60,000 nucleotides of DNA from Mesostigma viride (Eukaryota; Streptophyta; Mesostigmatophyceae; Mesostigmatales; Mesostigmataceae), in NCBI GenBank assembly GCA_009746045.1, contig RPFO01000253.1, positions 1,874,888-1,934,887 of the forward strand. Direction: 5' to 3'. Numbering within the stretch: position 1 is the stretch's first letter; each line of letters opens with the position of its first letter. Positions 36,942 to 45,614 of this stretch are shown piece after piece. The position numbers and the translations under genes were made by a program. The notes beneath the pieces were generated by a model. It made no database searches. It saw only the letters and a list, made by a program, of their open reading frames with translations, and had not been told where the DNA came from.

Positions 36942-37453
36942 TGTCAAGAATCCTGTCTTGAATATGCCCATTATGCTGACCGTGCAGAAATCTATAATAC
37001 GGGCAACTGTATTCGAGCCCTAATTAACAAATAGATATGCTCGGATAGTAGTACCTAAGTGGGATTTGTCCTACGTGAACGGACACTATGACTATGTGCC
37101 AAGTTGTACAATGGCACTAGGACCATTGGTCACTATCTTCACCAGATTATAGTATTGTGTCATGTGCATGTCATACCATGCCGTACCGAGTCATGCATGC
37201 GCATGCACCATGTTCCAACATACCAGCTGTCGTTATCGACCCATTGTCGGCCCATGCGCATACCAGGGCCGCCGCCACCACTCACCTACCATAATTACCA
37301 ATGTTCACGCTACCTTGAGGTAGCCATGGAAAGCCACACCATATGGACGTAATAAATAATTTTCCTGGCTCCTGACGCTTAAGTTGGCAATGATTCACCA
37401 CCTACAAATTATTAATTTAAGTCCCCATAATAATAACCCCATGCCTTTTAACA
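36942..37453 (+). repeat. right LTR of element C
   Basis: 512 bp; differs from the left LTR by two single-base length differences near its end. Confidence 0.9.
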
Positions 37454-37865
37454 GTTCGGCAAGAAGATGAGCGACGAGCTCATCCAGGAACTGTACACCT
37501 CGGCCATCAAGCCGTCGAAGAAGGAGGAGTACCCTCCGACGCTCAAGTGCAACGTCCCTTTCCGCGACGGGCAGTTCCAATGCCGTTTCTTCGACGAGAA
37601 CCGCCAGCCCGCCACGTTCGCGGACGTGCAGAAGGGGTGCGACGTGCAGGTCATCCTCGAGGTGTCCCGCATGTGGTTCATGGACAAGCAGTTCGGATGC
37701 ACGCCCGTGGTGCAGTCCCTGCAGTTCTTCCCTTCGAACCGCATGCCCGACGAGTACTGCTTCGTCGACCGCTGCGTGCCGGTCGCCGACGCCGACGCCG
37801 CGTCCGACGAGGACGAGACCTCCCGCGAGAACAAGCGGATGAAGGCGTCCGTCGACTCGGACTGA
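37454..37865 (+). pseudogene. putative ssDNA-binding-type protein, 3' part
   Basis: Continues the gene begun at 34555. The visible part has a K-C-N-V-P-F...Q-C-R-F-F-D block, a V-I-L-E-V-S-R-M-W-F-M-D segment and an acidic then basic tail. The acidic C-terminal tail resembles that of phage-type single-stranded DNA-binding proteins (inference). An internal ATG at 37467 could allow an N-terminally truncated product. Confidence 0.6.
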
Positions 37866-37906
37866 CCGAATATTATGTCCTCCTACACAGTATAGGACCT
37901 TTGAGG

Positions 37907-38335
37907 ATGCTATCCGATTCCTTAATGAAATCGTTTTTGGTCGGTTCGTCCGCCCCCATGGGCGCCTTGTTGCCTCTCTATTTATCCGCGGTCCGATCGT
38001 TCGGCGCCGCCCCGGCCCAGCCGGCGAACACCGAATGGGTCCTCTTCCTCGTCATGATCGTGCTAGGAGTAGGAAACCTCGCGGCCGTGCGGTGGACCAG
38101 GGAGTACAACGAGCGCATGAGCAGCGACAAGAAGTTCGCGGTGTCCGGCGCGATCGCCGGACTTACGATAGGGCTGCTCGTGGCCGCGTCCGGGTTCCAC
38201 CTGTCGTATTTCCCGGGGTGGTCGATCGCGGGCCACGCGATCCCCGTCGCCGCGTCGGCCGCCGTGTACTCGCTCCTCTTCCTGTACGCTCTGAAACCGC
38301 TCGACACGCTCATGAACCAGGTGTGCGCGTCGTGA
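37907..38335 (+). CDS. multi-pass membrane protein
   Basis: 142 residues from ATG 37907. Four hydrophobic segments are visible (about residues 12-32, 45-62, 78-95 and 105-128), so it is an integral membrane protein, possibly of the virion membrane. AGTATAGG lies 14 bp upstream. The spacer after it contains a GATGTCGGTGTCGACG stretch. No family recognised. Confidence 0.6.
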   Translation: MLSDSLMKSFLVGSSAPMGALLPLYLSAVRSFGAAPAQPANTEWVLFLVMIVLGVGNLAAVRWTREYNERMSSDKKFAVSGAIAGLTIGLLVAASGFHLSYFPGWSIAGHAIPVAASAAVYSLLFLYALKPLDTLMNQVCAS

Positions 38336-38421
38336 CGATGTCGGTGTCGACGTATCGAACGCGCGGACTATGTAACGCGTTTCGCGGCCGAACGAACTAA
38401 TCGAACCTACCACCGACGAAC

Positions 38422-38886
38422 ATGCAGTGCCGCTTCCGCGTCGTGTCGAGCGCGTGCGTCTGCCGCTACGTGTCCAAAGCCACCAAATGGTTGGAGTCCA
38501 TGGAGAAAGAGAGGGGGATCAAGATCCAGCACGCCGGGAACGGCGGCGAGAAGGTTTTATTCACGTCGAAGGGGAAGCCGTTGTACGTCGACGGGTTCAC
38601 GGCGGACACGACCCCGCCCACGGTGTTCGAGTACCACGGCGACTTTTGGCACGGGAACCCGGACAAGTTCGGGTTCTTCACGATGCATCCCGTCAAGCAT
38701 TGCTACCACGGCGAGCTGTACATCCGCACGTTGCGAAAAGAGGAGGAGATCCTGCGTCTCGGATACGCCCTCGAGACGCGATGGGAGTGCGAGGACGAAG
38801 GCATCCCCGCGCCCAAGTGGAAGGTCCCGTCCAAGTTCCCGCTGGAGTCCCCGAAGAAGAAAGGCGGGTCGAAACGTCGCCCGTGA
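38422..38886 (+). CDS. VSR-like / PD-(D/E)XK nuclease-fold protein
   Basis: 154 residues from ATG 38422. Y-V-D-G-F (about residue 52), V-F-E-Y-H-G-D-F-W-H-G-N-P (~70-82) and W-E-C-E near 130 match the layout of very-short-patch-repair-type endonuclease domains, in which the Asp and the E-x-H pair bind metal. Similar domains occur in giant viruses and viral-like polymerase proteins. The tail is Lys/Arg-rich. DNA cleavage or repair is the likely role (inference). Confidence 0.6.
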   Translation: MQCRFRVVSSACVCRYVSKATKWLESMEKERGIKIQHAGNGGEKVLFTSKGKPLYVDGFTADTTPPTVFEYHGDFWHGNPDKFGFFTMHPVKHCYHGELYIRTLRKEEEILRLGYALETRWECEDEGIPAPKWKVPSKFPLESPKKKGGSKRRP

Positions 38887-38903
38887 AAAATCTCTTCGTA
38901 CAG

Positions 38904-38910
38904 GTATACG
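38904..38910 (+). promoter_or_regulatory. TATACG motif abutting the start at 38911
   Basis: CAGGTATACG immediately precedes the ATG, as at 19576 and 32333. Confidence 0.4.
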
Positions 38911-39579
38911 ATGTCGACGTCTTATTGCAACGCCGCGCGAGGGTCGTCGGACAGCTACATCGGCGCCCGCGAGCGGCCGCAGGTGTTCCCCGAGTTGTGC
39001 GTCGACCCGGAGTACGAGACGATGCGGTCGTCCCAGCAGCTGGGGACGGAGACCAAGCTGATCCCGTCGGACGAGTACGACAACGTGTACGGCATCGACA
39101 CGCGTTCCGCGCCCCGTCTGAGCCAGATCGGGAGCGGGTTCGACGCGCAGATGCAGTTCGCGACCGACCTCCTGCCGACGGCCGAGGACGTCATGGGCAT
39201 GCTGCTGAAACAGAGCGACGGCATCCTGGCCGTCACCAGCAACCGCAAGGACCTGCCGTTCTCCGGCATCCAGAGTCTGCGCGAGTACACCCCCGCCCCC
39301 ATGGACATGAGCATGTTCGGGCAGATGAACCTCGCGACGACGGGCGTCATGGCCAACGCCAAGTGGAACGGGTCGACCGGCGCGTTCCCTCGTCCCGTGA
39401 CGATGCAATTCGACCCGCGGTACGAGTTGCCGAGCATCGCCGAAGCCGACACGACGGTGTACGGCGTGCCGTTGGCGAACTCGACACAGTCGATCGGCAT
39501 GCTGGGCGAGCCGTCTCGAGCGGGTCAAAACGCCGTCTTCGGGGCTCCGGGGTTCAACTCCGAGCTCGCCGGGCTGTAG
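38911..39579 (+). CDS. unknown, possible virion protein
   Basis: 222 residues, Gly/Ser/Met/Asn-rich, with few Lys and no membrane segment or recognisable enzyme motif. The middle has Met-rich segments (M-D-M-S-M-F-G-Q-M-N). The composition is like that of viral structural proteins, and the TATACG motif touching the start codon is shared with other presumed structural or membrane genes. No family recognised. Confidence 0.55.
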   Translation: MSTSYCNAARGSSDSYIGARERPQVFPELCVDPEYETMRSSQQLGTETKLIPSDEYDNVYGIDTRSAPRLSQIGSGFDAQMQFATDLLPTAEDVMGMLLKQSDGILAVTSNRKDLPFSGIQSLREYTPAPMDMSMFGQMNLATTGVMANAKWNGSTGAFPRPVTMQFDPRYELPSIAEADTTVYGVPLANSTQSIGMLGEPSRAGQNAVFGAPGFNSELAGL

Positions 39580-39631
39580 ACGGTAGCGCGTTTGCAACGA
39601 GCGGAAAATCGTCCCGCGTCAGTTGTAACAG

Positions 39632-40066
39632 ATGGAAGGGGCGTACCAACTGGAGGAGTGGCGCTCGAAAATGAGATCCCTCACGTCCGAATTCATCGAG
39701 GTCGACGACATCCTCCGCGAGACGGGCAAGGGGTTGTTGCCTCACCGGAAGCGCAAGCGCGCGTTGTCCGCCGAGATCCTGGAGTCCATGACCAAAGCGG
39801 GCGTCGACGCCTGCAACATCTCCGGCCGGGACGACAAGCTCGTGGTGAAGACGCGCAAGAAGAAGACGCCGCTCAAGGATCTGCTCGAGGAGCGTCTCGC
39901 GAAGTTTTTCGACGGCGAGCCCGGCCGATGCGAGGAGTGTCTCCGCTACCTCGCGGAACCCGATACGACCGAAGTCGTCTCTCTCTGCCGCGTGTCTAAA
40001 AAGAAGAAGGCCAAGAAGGGCCAGGAGGAGGAGGAAGAGGAGGAGGAGGCTCAGCCGGCCGAAGAG
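39632..40066 (+). pseudogene. acidic-tailed unknown protein, main part
   Basis: Starts at ATG 39632. It is charged, with a Lys/Arg-rich middle, a C-E-E-C pair and a long Glu run at the end. Element D interrupts it within the Glu run; removing the element and one AAGAG copy restores 160 codons ending at 42744. Only the last ~15 residues are displaced, so a near full-length protein could still be made with a few LTR-encoded residues. Function unknown. Confidence 0.55.
40051..40061 (-). pseudogene. 3' end of the small antisense gene starting at 42929
   Basis: In the uninterrupted sequence this minus-strand gene would stop at TGA 40051-40053. It overlaps, on the opposite strand, the end of the gene at 39632. 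Confidence 0.4.
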
Positions 40067-41211
40067 TGTTTAAAATATGTATAATGCGTTACTTGGTCAA
40101 CATGATAATTGACGTAATTCATTAGAATTAATTAACGCATATTGGCAGCACGGCTATGGCATTGCCCTTGCCATCGGGCAGCCATTAGCCTAAATTGCTA
40201 CATTGTCACTTGCTAGCAAGGAAAAGGGGAGAGTTCGTGGAGTTGCCAACCCTAAAATCATGCACGGTGGCATGGGGTCGGCACTACCCTTGGCGACAAT
40301 CTAACGGCTGGAGTTGAATGAGAGTTTACCACCGAGGAAATCCATGGCTCTTGCAGGAAAGTTGCCTTTATTATAATGAGCAAACACAGACGTAAGTCAC
40401 GTCAAGTCCGAGACTGCACGTAGCACAGACGACAGGGTCGTTATGCCAAGAGAGCGTGCACGCAAGAGCTAGCGTCCCGGTGCGACCAAGTCACACATAT
40501 AGCTTGCTAGGGACGCGTCCAAGTATTCAGCTGCACTGTCACAGCTGAACTGTCAATCAATTGATTACACAGACTCTGGCACGCCTTTGGCGCGCAGATC
40601 TATCAATTGTCCATACGGCCAGTCCTGTGGACCTATCCGTACACTAGTCAGCATCAACTGTCTCATAGGTCCTGGCGCGCTACAGTGCGCCTACCTATCA
40701 ATTGACCATCAAGTCCTGTACAAGTCCTGTCAACGTCCTGCGGACTATCAAAGTGACACTTGTACATCCTGTGTCCGTACGCGCCCACAGTGGCGCGCCG
40801 GGTACTGTCGGCACAGCCTAGGAAACGTCATAACTTTTACGTTCCTTAACCAAATGAGGCGTTCAAGGTGCCGTTGGAAAGAGCGTAACAATCTCTATCC
40901 ATCTAACGTAAATCCTTTACGTTAACTGCTGGCACAAATGACAGGTCAGCATCACTAGTGGTGTCGAATGCATGCATACGGTGCACATTCTAGAAAGTAC
41001 TGCGCACAGGTGCAGGCGCATCATGACGTGGACATAGGTACGGCCACTCTAATTATCGCCACACATATTGCACGCTCAGTGCCGGAATAGGACCATCGGC
41101 ACTAAATATCTCACTCGCCACTATATAAAATGTGATGCGATAAGTTGGAATAGCACACGGCTAGACTACCTAGCATAAATACACGGCAAGAGGTGGGCAT
41201 AACCTCAGACA
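40067..41211 (-). repeat. LTR of element D, left, interrupted
   Basis: Equals the 524-bp right LTR plus the 621 bp due to the nested insertion and its target copy. Confidence 0.9.
40312..40927. mobile_element. nested insertion (probable solo LTR) in the left LTR of element D
   Basis: 616 bp bounded by GCTGG at 40307-40311 and 40928-40932, absent from the right LTR. The ends are AGTTGA and GTTAACT, partly inverted. No open frame of note. Its size fits a solo LTR or a MITE-like element. Confidence 0.75.
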
Positions 41212-42170
41212 CCCCCCTTGCACAGCTCATGCGTGCTCAAAAGAAACATGACACTCCTTCCTCTCCCCCCTCAATAACTAGGTAGGATAGCCGGGTACAA
41301 AACACCCTGGCATACCCCCCTTACACGGCTAACCATGGTGGGGATAAGGAGGTTCAAACTCAGTACCAGCAAGAAAGATGGGGAATCAGGCACCCCCCCT
41401 CAAGGAGAAGGTCCTTTCAGGTCAACGGCCAACAAAGGACTAGCTCAACTATGACAAAAAACAATGGCCGGCAGGTCATAAATAATCCAAACTGATTATC
41501 AACGAAATCTCGACAAAAGGCGCTCGGCTCATACACCCCCTGGCTCTTGGCTCTAGGCTCCTTGGCTCGGCGGCTCCTGGCTCAGCGGCTCTTACGGGCT
41601 CTCCCGGCACTGGGCTCACGGCACGTGGCTCTCGGGCAGGCACTGGGCGCTCGACATAAAAAGTCGAGTATAATAGTCTAGCGGATCAATGCCGCTTGCC
41701 ATAGAAGGCGATATCAGCTCGTAGACTCTGCGAAAATGGGCTTGAATCCTCACGGCTCACTGTGCCAGCAGCGGAATCAGCATCCGGAACAATAAATTTG
41801 CTGTCGTCGAAAAAATAAAAAAGTTGGCTGTCCCCGCCCAGAACCAAACACGGACTTCAGGCATCCAGCGTCAACGCTTGCACACCATGCACACTGGCAG
41901 CTGCGGGTGTGCTCACGAATCTGTTTTACGCAAATATATGCAACACACCGAATCCAGGTCTGCTGGCAGCAACGCCAGCGGCACCAAGTGCTAGCTGCGC
42001 TGTCCTCGTAAATGGCTTGGCGGACTACAACGGCCGTGGCCAGACTCGCGCAAAGGCGAAACTCCAACGAAAGTGCCGGCGATGCAAGCACACCTCGTCC
42101 TCGAGGTGGGAAGAAAATAATGCTCGCCAGGCAAAGGCTGAAAGACCATGAACCATCAGCTCCGATACCA

Positions 42171-42694
42171 TGTTTAAAATATGTACAATGCGTTACTTGG
42201 TCAACATGATAATTGACGTAATTCATTAGAATTAATTAACGCATATTGGCAGCACGGCTATGGCATTGCCCTTGCCATCGGGCAGCCATTAGCCTAAATT
42301 GCTACATTGTCACTTGCTAGCAAGGAAAAGGGGAGAGTTCGTGGAGTTGCCAACCCTAAAATCATGCACGGTGGCATGGGGTCGGCACTACCCTTGGCGA
42401 CAATCTAACGGCTGGCACAAATGACAGGTCAGCATCACTAGTGGTGTCGAATGCATGCATACGGTGCACATTCTAGAAAGTACTGCGCACAGGTGCAGGC
42501 GCATCATGACGTGGACATAGGTACGGCCACTCTAATTATCGCCACACATATTGCACGCTCAGTGCCGGAATAGGACCATCGGCACTAAATATCTCACTCG
42601 CCACTATATAAAATGTGATGCGATAAGTTGGAATAGCACACGGCTAGACTACCTAGCATAAATACACGGCAAGAGGTGGGCATAACCTCAGACA
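42171..42694 (-). repeat. LTR of element D, right, intact
   Basis: 524 bp; matches the two halves of 40067-41211. Confidence 0.9.
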
Positions 42695-42929
42695 AAGAGG
42701 ACGGCGACGAGGAGGCGGACGACGTGGAGGGCGGCGAGGATTGAACCATCTCTCGTCGCATGTCCTCCACGAAAAAGTGGATGCCCAAGTCCTCCCGGCC
42801 TAGGAAACTCCCGTAGGCGTCGATCCAAATCCCGGAGCCGGGGAGGACGACGATGTCGTTGTGGAAAGGATGATTGTGGGATAATACGTCCATTATCGTA
42901 TGAATAAAGCACGCGTTTATTTCCGCCAT
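42695..42929 (-). pseudogene. small unknown protein gene, 5' part, cut by element D
   Basis: Starts at ATG 42927-42929; the visible sequence has an N-terminal His/Phe-rich domain (I-V-V-L-P-G-S-G-I-W-I-D-A) and a Ser/Pro-rich tail. With element D and one AAGAG copy removed it would end after 81 residues at 40051. It converges on, and overlaps, the gene at 39632. One insertion thus damaged two overlapping genes. It is divergent from the RING/TRAF gene (29 bp between starts). Confidence 0.45.
42700..42744 (+). pseudogene. displaced last codons of the acidic-tailed protein
   Basis: Asp/Glu-rich codons ending at TGA 42742-42744, in frame with 40066 when element D and one AAGAG copy are removed. 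Confidence 0.55.
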
Positions 42930-42958
42930 TTTAAAAGATTGTGCACTGGACACACGAG

Positions 42959-43802
42959 ATGGATTGCACCGACGAGTGTCGAAACGTGCAGGTCGCGTCG
43001 GACGATCTGCAATGTCACGTGTGCATGTGCGTGTTGAACGACCCGGTGGTCATAGAGTGCCGCACGCGGGTCGAGGGCGGCAAGTGCGAGGCGATCCTCT
43101 GCAACAAGCCGTGTTCGAAGGAACTGATCTCGAAACAGAAACGTCGCGGCGGCGCCGTCGCGCCCGTCACGGGCAAGTGCATCCTGTGTCGCGCCCCGTG
43201 GCACCGGTATCGCGTGCAGCACCTCGTCACGTTGGGCCGGATCACGTCGATGGTCCGTCGCAAGTGCGTCAACTTCGAGCGCGGATGCGAGTTCGAGGGC
43301 AGCGTCGACGAGGTCACGCAGCACAAGAAGGACGGCGGGTGTCCCCACGACCGACTCGATTGCCCGAACCGCGTCCACGGGTGCACCGACACGATTCTAC
43401 GGAAGGACATCGGGAAGCACCGCGCCGAATGCGACTTTTTCCCGTGTCGTTTCTTTCTGAACGGTGACGGATGCACCCACGTGTCGAGGCTGGCCGACAT
43501 CCCTCGACACGAATCGACATGTCCCTTCTCGTCGGCGCAGTGTCGAGTCCTGGTCCACAGCGCCCGGCTGCAGGGTATACATATGGGCGTCGGGCAACGA
43601 CAACAACTGCCTCCGTTGGGAACGCTGCGAGGCGGGACAGGAGTACGCGAAGTTGCCGGAACCCGACGAGGACGACGACGACGAACACGGGGACGAGGGA
43701 GGGGAGGACGACGACGATTCCGAGGACGAGGGCGAATCGGTCACGCACGGCGGATCGCTGGGCCGTTCGTTCATCTCCATCGAAAACGTTTCCCTCCACT
43801 GA
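42959..43802 (+). pseudogene. RING / TRAF-type zinc-finger protein, frameshifted
   Basis: From ATG 42959 the protein shows a RING-like finger (C-H-V-C-M-C...D-P-V-V...C-x2-C) and then TRAF-type fingers (repeated C-x(n)-C-x(n)-H-x(4)-C up to C-P-F-S-S-A-Q-C). After about 43,545 the plausible continuation, another Cys/His stretch and an acidic tail ending at 43802, lies in another frame. One indel in 43,535-43,575 would join them. RING/TRAF proteins usually act as E3 ubiquitin ligases or adaptors; a role in redirecting host ubiquitination is inference. Confidence 0.65.
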
Positions 43803-43814
43803 CGGAGGTCCGCG

Positions 43815-44828
43815 ATGGATTCGTTCCAAGCGTGGAGCTGCGTCGCGGAGTACATGGATCATTCGTCTCTCGCCAACACGGCGAAGGCGTTCGGCGAGGA
43901 TTGCGAGCCCGGGGCCGCGGTCCGGAAGGAGAGGCGGATGAGGTACGAGTTCGTGTACTCGGAATGCGAGGAGGATCTCGAGTGGATCCGTTCGCTGATC
44001 GTCGAGCGCAAGCCGCTCCGTCCGAGTCTCGAGCGTTTTTTCGCGAACTTCGCCAAGGTGTTGAGCGAGCACAAGGGCCGGAGCGACGATTCGGTCGACC
44101 TGTTCGTCCACTCGATGCTGCAGCCCGAACAGGTGGCCTTGTTTTCCGAGGACCATTACCTTGCGTCTCGCATGCTCCTCCCTCTGTCGATGCGGCCGAG
44201 ACCCGAAGTCGAGTCCCTGTCCCCGCTCACGCGCGTCGCGGACATGATCGAACGGCTCGAGCCGAACCGCGTCGCCCACGCGCTCATGTGGGTGTTTCTC
44301 GACGCGTTGGGGTTGGAAGACGGGTCGTTCGTCTTCATGATGCTGATGGTCGGCGTCCGCAAGCCCGTGCACCTGGGGAGGTACTGCTCTCCGGCGCTGC
44401 ATCCTCTGCTCGTCCTGGCGTCCGAATGCTGGGACACGTTGGCGGACTCGCGCACGCGGATCGGCGAGCTGGTGTCGCGCGGTAGGGCGGCCGTCGCGAG
44501 CTCCAGGACGAGAGGCTGCAACTTGGAGATGGCTCGCCGCATCTTGCACAAGTTCCCGATGCAGTTCTCGGCGCGGCGGTCCGGGTATCGCGATTACAAA
44601 GGGATCAAGACGGGCGACTTCTCGACGTTCGAGGAGTGGAGGGCGGAGGCGCGCAAGATGTTCGAGGAATGCATCGGCGCGTACGAAGCCAACCTCCGCA
44701 AGGTCCGCGACATGATGTTGCGGGACAAGTCGGCGAAGATGGCGAACGCCGCGCTCGTGTTCGAGAGGGAGGTCTGGTCCTCGGTCATGCGCTTCAAGAG
44801 GGCCACGTGTTGCAATTCGTCCGTGTAA
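43815..44828 (+). CDS. helical protein of unknown function
   Basis: 337 residues from ATG 43815, 12 bp after the RING/TRAF gene. Mostly alpha-helical with regular Leu/Arg/Glu. The first ~30 residues (W-x-x-V-A-E-Y-M-D...S-L-A-N-T) faintly recall an F-box start, which would fit beside a RING/TRAF protein, but this is weak. No other domain recognised. Confidence 0.55.
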   Translation: MDSFQAWSCVAEYMDHSSLANTAKAFGEDCEPGAAVRKERRMRYEFVYSECEEDLEWIRSLIVERKPLRPSLERFFANFAKVLSEHKGRSDDSVDLFVHSMLQPEQVALFSEDHYLASRMLLPLSMRPRPEVESLSPLTRVADMIERLEPNRVAHALMWVFLDALGLEDGSFVFMMLMVGVRKPVHLGRYCSPALHPLLVLASECWDTLADSRTRIGELVSRGRAAVASSRTRGCNLEMARRILHKFPMQFSARRSGYRDYKGIKTGDFSTFEEWRAEARKMFEECIGAYEANLRKVRDMMLRDKSAKMANAALVFEREVWSSVMRFKRATCCNSSV

Positions 44829-44853
44829 ATTAATATGTGCCCCTCTAGGGGGC

Positions 44854-45096
44854 ATGGGCGGAAACGCCTCGACAGGTGTCGATAAGTCGGCGACGGCGTT
44901 GGCCGAAATAAGCGCGGGCGCGGGCGCGTACGCCCGCATCGTGTCGGATTGCGTGCAAGATTTGAAATCGGTGGCGGAAGAGTGCGACGACGTTTTTTTC
45001 GACGTCCTGTTGATGTCGCGTCTGTTGTATCTGCAAGAGGAGATGGAGTCTCTCACGACGGTGTTGGAGTCGGCGGGTGGTAATAAAACGAAATGA
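44854..45096 (+). CDS. small protein with possible N-terminal myristoylation site
   Basis: 80 residues starting M-G-G-N-A-S, a candidate N-myristoylation signal. The remainder is helical and acidic. Many nucleocytovirus virion proteins are myristoylated, so a membrane-bound virion role is plausible but unproven. Confidence 0.5.
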   Translation: MGGNASTGVDKSATALAEISAGAGAYARIVSDCVQDLKSVAEECDDVFFDVLLMSRLLYLQEEMESLTTVLESAGGNKTK

Positions 45097-45206
45097 TTTC
45101 AATTCAACGATGTATACGGGTATCGTCCGCCCGTGGAATACCCGTGGCATGATGGTATTGCCAGAGTAATACAATTACGAATTCGTCGCGATTTGAACGC
45201 ACCTCA

Positions 45207-45512
45207 TTACCTATGTTTCGTCGCGGGCATCCTTTTCTCGGACAACACCGACACTTTCCCCGTGTCCGTCGTTAGAAACTCGTCTAGGTCGATCCCCCGC
45301 CCCGGGACCAACATCGAAACCAAAAAGTACACGGCCATCGCCAGCGCCGCCATGTCGATCTTGGACGACGCGACGTACGCGATCGAAAACACCGTAACGC
45401 CTTTGAACCACGCCGCGCCGGGATTGAAATCCTCTAGCAGGACGTACGCCCCCATGACGCTAAAAATGGAACAGATGGATGTCAGGGCTTCCTTCGTGAC
45501 GTCACGATCCAT
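45207..45512 (-). CDS. small membrane protein
   Basis: 101 residues from ATG 45510-45512, with two or three hydrophobic segments (about residues 10-28, 36-50 and 54-68). The long minus-strand frame upstream of this ATG is antisense to the D5 helicase and rejected. It is divergent from D5 over ~100 bp containing GATGTC/GACATC repeats. Confidence 0.55.
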   Translation of the reverse strand: MDRDVTKEALTSICSIFSVMGAYVLLEDFNPGAAWFKGVTVFSIAYVASSKIDMAALAMAVYFLVSMLVPGRGIDLDEFLTTDTGKVSVLSEKRMPATKHR

Positions 45513-45614
45513 GTCGATGTAGAATATCAGACGATAAAAAACGATGTCGTTTTGTCGACATCGACATCCCTCGTCTCGGGTCCACAAAAATTGTGGGCCT
45601 ATATCATACCCGCC

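Larger units (their letters stand above)
34907..37453 (+). mobile_element. non-autonomous LTR element C
   Basis: A 2.5-kb element with LTRs of 510 and 512 bp and the 5-bp duplication GTTCG (34902-34906 and 37454-37458). After the left LTR comes TGGTATCGGAGG (35417 on), the initiator-Met-tRNA primer site, and before the right LTR an AAGGAGGG polypurine tract. The 1.5-kb interior has no Gag or Pol; short frames there show no similarity to known domains and it is rich in CAGCA/CACCA runs. It therefore depends on another element. The LTRs differ by only a few bases. Confidence 0.9.
40067..42694 (-). mobile_element. non-autonomous LTR element D with a nested insertion
   Basis: Flanked by AAGAG (40062-40066 and 42695-42699). 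It runs on the minus strand: TGGTATCGGAGC (reverse complement of 42159-42170) is the primer site inside the right LTR, and AAGGGGGG precedes TGTCTGAGG at the left LTR. The right LTR is 524 bp. The left is 1145 bp because a 616-bp sequence has inserted into it. The ~960-bp interior has no convincing coding sequence. The LTRs are otherwise nearly identical. Confidence 0.9.
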
